DNA of 9,171 bases, taken from Candidatus Methanoperedentaceae archaeon. GTDB taxonomy: Archaea > Halobacteriota > Methanosarcinia > Methanosarcinales > Methanoperedenaceae. Both the position numbers and the translations under genes were made by a program. The notes under the pieces were generated by a model. The model worked only from the letters and a program-made list of their open reading frames with translations, made no database searches and was not told the origin of the DNA. The DNA lies in assembly GCA_014859785.1 (NCBI GenBank), contig JACUTP010000064.1, forward strand, positions 1 through 9,171, read 5' to 3'. Shown in pieces: positions 6,730 to 9,171 of this stretch; the stretch's first letter is position 1; the number at the start of each line of letters is the position of its first letter.

Positions 6730-7086
6730 GTGACAGATGATAATTGCCATGAGGAAATATGCGCCCCGGAATGCTGTGATATGAGGGGGATGCTTTCGTT
6801 TTTGATTATGTGGTTCCTCTCAAAAAGACCCATGTACGGTGAGGAGATAGCGCAGGAACTTGAAAAAATGAAAGGCAACAAACCAACTCCTGGCACGATA
6901 TATCCTGCGTTAAAACATTTACAGAATAATGGTCTTGTAACATCACAGAAAGACGGGAGGAATATTATCTATTCCCTGACAGAAAAAGGCGCAACAACAT
7001 CAAAACAGGCATTTGAATATTTCTGCAATATGTTTGAACCTGTTTTCAATGATTGCGTAAAAGCAAAAAATCTTAAAAAAATGTGA
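6730..7086 (+). CDS. PadR-family transcriptional regulator with N-terminal cysteine cluster
   Basis: This 118-residue winged-helix repressor-type protein of the PadR family carries the motif set MLSFLIMWFLSKRPMYGEEI (21-40), PTPGTIYPALKHLQNNGLV (52-70) and a wing with GRNIIYSLTEKG (76-87). A short C-terminal helix (92-118) should form the dimer. Unusual for the family are cysteines 6, 11, 15 and 16 before the DNA-binding domain, plus one Cys at about 98 and another near 109, which suggest metal, cluster or thiol sensing. The start is GTG at 6730, about 28 bp from a TATA box with no ribosome site, consistent with leaderless translation. ATG at 6781 (Met18) is an alternative start but would discard the cysteine cluster. 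It is divergent from the flavoprotein gene, the likely target along with itself. Family assignment is firm; the sensing role is inferred. Confidence 0.85.
   Translation: MTDDNCHEEICAPECCDMRGMLSFLIMWFLSKRPMYGEEIAQELEKMKGNKPTPGTIYPALKHLQNNGLVTSQKDGRNIIYSLTEKGATTSKQAFEYFCNMFEPVFNDCVKAKNLKKM
7065..7081 (-). terminator. Oligo-U terminator for the thioredoxin-like gene
   Basis: A6 at 7065-7070 and A7 at 7075-7081 on the plus strand give two U-runs in the minus-strand mRNA, starting about 14 nt beyond its stop. They lie in the last codons of the convergent PadR gene. Confidence 0.5.
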
Positions 7087-7091
7087 ATTAT

Positions 7092-7115
7092 GGGTTATAA
7101 GCCCAGAACTTTTTT
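7092..7115 (+). terminator. Hairpin and T-run after the PadR gene
   Basis: GGGTT-ATA-AGCCC (7092-7104) can form a short stem with one G-T pair, and T6 follows at 7110-7115. It starts 6 nt beyond the PadR stop and overlaps the end of the convergent gene. It is plausible as a termination site, though the stem is weak. Confidence 0.4.
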
Positions 7116-7349
7116 AACCTCCTCAACAGTCGGTTTGCCTTCGATTGCAATCCTACCGTCCACTACTATTGTTGGTGTGGTTTTTATACCGTATTTTTTT
7201 GCTCTGTCAAGGCATATCTCAGATTCGCATTTTTCTGCCAGGTTGTACTCTGTCAGCGTGCACTCACCGCATTTTGCTTTTTCCACGATTTCCATGGTTT
7301 CCCTGCATAGGTAGCAGCCGGATGTGAAGATTTCGATTTCATGTTTCAT
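7095..7349 (-). CDS. Thioredoxin/glutaredoxin-like small redox protein
   Basis: This 84-residue protein has a thioredoxin fold. Strand one, HEIEIFTSG, leads into the active-site motif C12-YL-C15. The loop before the third strand reads KTTPTIVVDG (56-65) with the conserved cis-proline P59, and a C-terminal helix (74-82) closes the domain. Two further pairs, C27/C30 and C41/C46, are unusual for so small a protein and could bind metal or relay disulfides. It belongs with the small archaeal glutaredoxin-like disulfide proteins. The start was chosen at 7349 because GGAGG (7358-7362) lies 8 nt upstream. The in-frame ATG at 7364 would place that ribosome site inside the coding region. The gene is divergent from an HxlR-type regulator and convergent with PadR with an 8-nt gap. 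Substrates are unknown. Confidence 0.8.
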   Translation of the reverse strand: MKHEIEIFTSGCYLCRETMEIVEKAKCGECTLTEYNLAEKCESEICLDRAKKYGIKTTPTIVVDGRIAIEGKPTVEEVKKVLGL

Positions 7350-7357
7350 TGCTTTTT

Positions 7358-7362
7358 CCTCC
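7358..7362 (-). promoter_or_regulatory. Ribosome binding site that fixes the thioredoxin-like start
   Basis: GGAGG on the minus strand is 8 nt before the ATG at 7349. It overlaps the upstream ATG at 7364 and so argues against that codon as the start. Confidence 0.7.
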
Positions 7363-7375
7363 ATTAGTTTATTAT

Positions 7376-7413
7376 TTAAAGTAAGTACCTTAAAGTATTT
7401 ATAGTCGTAAGTA
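7376..7413. promoter_or_regulatory. Repeats in the HxlR/thioredoxin promoter, possible operator
   Basis: The 80-bp divergent gap holds TTAAAGTA at 7376-7383 and 7390-7397, GTAAGTA at 7381-7387 and 7407-7413, and an imperfect palindrome TACCTTAAAGTA at 7386-7397 with one mismatched pair. TATTTATA (7396-7403) is a possible TATA box for the HxlR gene. Regulators of this family commonly repress divergent redox genes and themselves from such sites. Occupancy is inferred. Confidence 0.35.
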
Positions 7414-7444
7414 AATGAAATATAAGCAGCTTTAGACGAGGAAA

Positions 7445-7819
7445 ATGACTTTACAAAAGGAAAGTAAATGCATCTGTCCGCTTGGCGGAGTAATGGATAT
7501 TATCAGCAAAAAATGGGCACTGCTTGTCATCAACACCATCGGCAACTCCCGGAATATAAGATACAGCGAGATAAGGGATACACTTGGTGAGATCAATTCC
7601 AAAGTACTTACTGACAGGCTGAAGGAACTTGAAGAGGCAGGGCTGATTAAGAGGGAAGCATATGCAGAAATACCGCCAAGGGTTGAATACTCACTGACAG
7701 AAGATGGAGAAGCGATGCGGAAAGCTATAGCGCCATTGATGAAATGGGTATATTCGAAAAATGCCGGAAGAACAAATACGCCATGTGATAAAGCGCATTT
7801 AAAAATAGTTAAAAAATAA
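7445..7819 (+). CDS. HxlR-family (MarR-like winged helix) transcriptional regulator
   Basis: This 124-residue protein shows the HxlR signature from start to finish: CICPLGGVMDIISKKWALLV (9-28), RYSEIRDTLGEINSKVLTDR (39-58), LKELEEAGLIKRE (59-71), PPRVEYSLTEDG (77-88). It should bind DNA as a dimer. Cysteines 9 and 11 occupy the N-terminal position used for thiol sensing in characterised members such as YodB and HypR, and C114 sits near the end; redox or electrophile sensing is therefore likely but inferred. GAGG lies 3 nt before the ATG. The divergent thioredoxin-like gene is the natural target. The gene's last codons contain A-runs that can serve as an oligo-U terminator for the opposing DsrE-like gene. 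Confidence 0.88.
   Translation: MTLQKESKCICPLGGVMDIISKKWALLVINTIGNSRNIRYSEIRDTLGEINSKVLTDRLKELEEAGLIKREAYAEIPPRVEYSLTEDGEAMRKAIAPLMKWVYSKNAGRTNTPCDKAHLKIVKK
7801..7816 (-). terminator. Oligo-U terminator for the DsrE-like gene
   Basis: A-runs at 7801-7805 and 7811-7816 give U5 and U6 in the minus-strand mRNA about 40-50 nt past the DsrE-like stop. They lie inside the final codons of the convergent HxlR gene. No hairpin is apparent. Confidence 0.4.
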
Positions 7820-7854
7820 ATCCACCAATTGATTTCCCAATGAGCATTTTGGAC

Positions 7855-8211
7855 TCAAAATGTAATTATCTGGTAACCCTCCGCCATCAAATCCCGGAAG
7901 CTCGGATGTCCCTCATATTCTTCACTGAGCGAAATGTGAGATTCCACTGCACACTCTTTGACACCAAAACCACCGGCACAAAAGCTGCAAACTCCTGTTG
8001 ATTTGCCTTTTACCGAATCAAACAACTCATGAAACATATGGTCAGGTTTGGAAAGTTCTTTGATCCATTTTGTTCCAGCCCCGTCGAAGATTAGCTTAAA
8101 TTCATCTTTTGCATCTTTGAATTCTTTTGCTGCCAGAAGTGCATTATGAACTCTAGCCATATCGCCATGCGTTTCCGTATCTGCTAATATTACGATAGCT
8201 GCTTTTATCAT
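7855..8211 (-). CDS. DsrE/DsrF-like family protein
   Basis: This 118-residue protein has a DsrE-like alpha/beta fold: first strand KAAIVILADTETHGD, a helix with ARVHNALLAAKEFKD (19-33), strand FKLIFDGAGTKWI (38-50), and a strand-loop with GVCSFCAGGFGVKECAV (73-89). C75, C78 and C87 sit where persulfide-carrying or structural cysteines occur in this superfamily, which includes DsrE/TusD sulfur carriers. A sulfur-relay role is possible but not shown, and many archaeal members are uncharacterised. The start is secure, with GGAGG (8219-8223) 7 nt before the ATG. The gene follows the CPxC membrane protein after 110 nt on the same strand and probably has its own promoter. It converges on the HxlR gene. 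Confidence 0.78.
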   Translation of the reverse strand: MIKAAIVILADTETHGDMARVHNALLAAKEFKDAKDEFKLIFDGAGTKWIKELSKPDHMFHELFDSVKGKSTGVCSFCAGGFGVKECAVESHISLSEEYEGHPSFRDLMAEGYQIITF

Positions 8212-8218
8212 ATCTTTT

Positions 8219-8223
8219 CCTCC
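8219..8223 (-). promoter_or_regulatory. Ribosome binding site of the DsrE-like gene
   Basis: GGAGG on the minus strand lies 7 nt before the ATG at 8211. Confidence 0.65.
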
Positions 8224-8250
8224 GTATTATATACCTTTTTCAGACAAATC

Positions 8251-8260
8251 CTATATTTGC
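8251..8260 (-). promoter_or_regulatory. TATA-like element before the DsrE-like gene
   Basis: GCAAATATAG on the minus strand is centred about 43 bp before the ATG. It would give a leader of around 18 nt that includes the GGAGG site. The existence of a separate promoter is inferred from the 110-nt gap to the upstream gene. Confidence 0.35.
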
Positions 8261-8321
8261 CTTGCAGATAATAACCCTTTTCAGGTTGTGAGTATAATAA
8301 ACACATCCGATTACAGGTATG

Positions 8322-8765
8322 TTACTCGCACCTTCCCAATGAGCATTTATTCATGCTTTCTGAGAGTTTAAATAAGGCAAATAAAAGCAGCATGATTGAA
8401 GCCGTTTCCAGCCACAGGTTCTTGCTTAAAATGAATGCCAGAGGAGCTGATATTCCCAGGAGCGATACCAGCAGTGGCGTGCAAATAGGGCATGCTGATG
8501 TAAAAAAACCTGCAAGCATACCTATCATGCCGGTTTTTTCATGTTTTTTGATCCTCAATTCCCTTTGATTGTATATAAACATGGTTAGATAAATTCCTGA
8601 AAGGACTGCCATAACAATAGTCAAAAAACCGCTTAAGGGATTTATTTGCGTGCCCATTGCCAGGTTTGTGAAAACTGCATAAATGTAAGTCATTACTGCA
8701 ATAGAAATCAAAGCAATAACAAAATACGACTTGTTTTTTAAAACTTTAATTATATTGTAGAACAT
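8322..8765 (-). CDS. Small membrane protein with CPxC motif, unknown function
   Basis: This 147-residue protein has four or five hydrophobic segments, near 14-32, 44-66, 79-115 (long enough for a re-entrant pair) and 119-135. The third carries a strongly conserved-looking TSACPICTPLL with C92 and C95. The tail ends CSLGRCE, with C141 and C146 six residues from the end. I know no function for it. A membrane CPxC followed by a C-terminal Cys pair suggests thiol-disulfide transfer or metal handling, as in other small Cys-pair membrane proteins, but this is inference. The ATG at 8765 was chosen because GGAG (8772-8775) lies 6 nt upstream; a frame starting 29 codons earlier at 8852 would overlap the upstream gene and the hairpin between the genes. 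The start follows the upstream stop by 49 nt, so the two may form an operon. Confidence 0.75.
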   Translation of the reverse strand: MFYNIIKVLKNKSYFVIALISIAVMTYIYAVFTNLAMGTQINPLSGFLTIVMAVLSGIYLTMFIYNQRELRIKKHEKTGMIGMLAGFFTSACPICTPLLVSLLGISAPLAFILSKNLWLETASIMLLLFALFKLSESMNKCSLGRCE

Positions 8766-8771
8766 AAATAT

Positions 8772-8775
8772 CTCC
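8772..8775 (-). promoter_or_regulatory. Ribosome binding site that fixes the membrane protein start
   Basis: GGAG on the minus strand is 6 nt before the ATG at 8765, favouring it over a start 87 nt upstream. Confidence 0.6.
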
Positions 8776-8786
8776 AAAATAATACT

Positions 8787-8806
8787 GCTGCCTGTTTTCA
8801 GGCAGC
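8787..8806 (-). promoter_or_regulatory. Perfect intercistronic hairpin
   Basis: GCTGCCTG and CAGGCAGC form an 8-bp stem with a 4-nt A loop in the minus-strand mRNA. It begins 8 nt after the stop of the His-rich protein and ends before the ribosome site of the membrane protein. AGTATTATTTTGG follows, too poor in T for a strong terminator. It may be a partial terminator, an mRNA processing or stability element. Confidence 0.45.
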
Positions 8807-8814
8807 ATTTTACA

Positions 8815-9171
8815 TTACTCAGGCGGTGGTGTGGGCATAAATTTTGTATCAATGCCAGGAGTTACATGTCCCCAGGGGGCTTCGAACTCCTTCACTGCAA
8901 TGTGCCGTACCCAAAATCCCGGAGTTCCTGGAGCCACAGCCGCCCCATGTCCGCCGTTCATCCCGTGAAAGTGAACATATCCTTCTTCTTTGGGCTGGTC
9001 GGCTTTAACGAATTTTCCAGGTATTCCATCTCCGATCCAGAGGATATTCCTTGCTGTATCAACGGTGCCATCCAGATGTATGAAAAGTATCTTGCCGTCA
9101 GGTAGCATTTTCACCAGGTGATCAGGCATATCCGGGGGTGCTTTATCTGTATATGCCGCCCTGAGTTGCCT
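8815..9171 (-). CDS. His-rich protein of unknown function, partial at the right edge
   Basis: The visible 118 residues stay open to the window edge, so the N-terminus lies outside and the Met at 9129 is probably internal. The sequence looks like beta-rich, loop-rich chain with many Gly and Pro. It contains a cluster YVHFHGMNGGHG (65-76) with H67, H69 and H75, then GTPGFWVRH (82-90), and an end PGIDTKFMPTPPPE. There is no cysteine. I do not recognise the family. The His cluster could bind a metal such as copper, iron or zinc, but this is only a suggestion. It lies 49 nt upstream of the CPxC membrane protein with a hairpin between the genes, so they may be cotranscribed. Whether it has a signal peptide cannot be seen here. 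Confidence 0.7.
   Translation of the reverse strand, partial: RQLRAAYTDKAPPDMPDHLVKMLPDGKILFIHLDGTVDTARNILWIGDGIPGKFVKADQPKEEGYVHFHGMNGGHGAAVAPGTPGFWVRHIAVKEFEAPWGHVTPGIDTKFMPTPPPE

Larger units (their letters stand above)
7834..8348. repeat. Exact 16-nt direct repeat flanking the DsrE-like gene
   Basis: TTCCCAATGAGCATTT occurs at 7834-7849, just past the stop of the DsrE-like gene, and at 8333-8348, inside the last codons of the membrane protein gene. The copies are 499 nt apart in the same orientation. A match of this length is not expected in 9 kb of random sequence, although one chance pair cannot be excluded. Confidence 0.6.

Noticed and set aside
6639..6896. N-terminal extension of the flavoprotein frame by 86 codons
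   Set aside because: It runs through the shared promoter and the start of the PadR gene on the other strand; the AGAGG ribosome site and the typical N-terminus MKILGIVGSP place the start at 6638.
8766..8852. Upstream extension of the membrane protein
   Set aside because: It would overlap the upstream gene and cover the intercistronic hairpin; GGAG fixes the start at 8765.

Overview
The window looks archaeal and most resembles an AT-rich methanogen or ANME-type member of the Methanosarcinales/Methanomicrobia. Supporting signs are the archaeal type IV pilus-style motor with a double-domain TadC-like membrane protein, RadA/KaiC-like (RAD55-type) ATPases, an iron-sulfur flavoprotein (Isf) family member, archaeal TATA boxes about 25 bp before starts, oligo-T terminators and GGAGG ribosome sites. 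The taxon is an inference.

Positions 1-5490 hold a divergent locus. On the minus strand a degenerate KaiC-like ATPase (761-1603) and an intact single-domain KaiC-like ATPase (75-761) are joined by a TAATG stop/start overlap. On the plus strand, starting 292 bp away, a GspE/PilB-type secretion ATPase (1896-3596) overlaps a TadC/PilC-type membrane platform (3580-5490) by 17 nt. This is the motor and platform of a type IV pilus-like machine without a visible pilin or prepilin peptidase. The neighbouring KaiC-like pair recalls the archaellum, where ArlH, a KaiC-like protein, works with the ArlI motor and the ArlJ platform.

Positions 5491-5960 contain no intact gene. The stretch holds decayed material: two tandem hairpins, an interrupted minus-strand reading frame that may be the tail of an IS200/IS605-type TnpB, and a short internal fragment of a nitroreductase gene.

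Positions 5961-9171 hold a compact series of small redox and thiol genes with two transcription factors: an Isf-type flavoprotein, a Cys-rich PadR regulator, a thioredoxin/glutaredoxin-like protein with three cysteine pairs, an HxlR regulator with two N-terminal cysteines, a DsrE-like protein with a CxxC motif, a small membrane protein with a CPxC motif, and a His-rich protein that runs off the right edge. Each regulator is divergent from a redox gene (PadR/Isf and HxlR/thioredoxin), so local redox- or metal-responsive control is likely. The substrate is not evident from the sequence.
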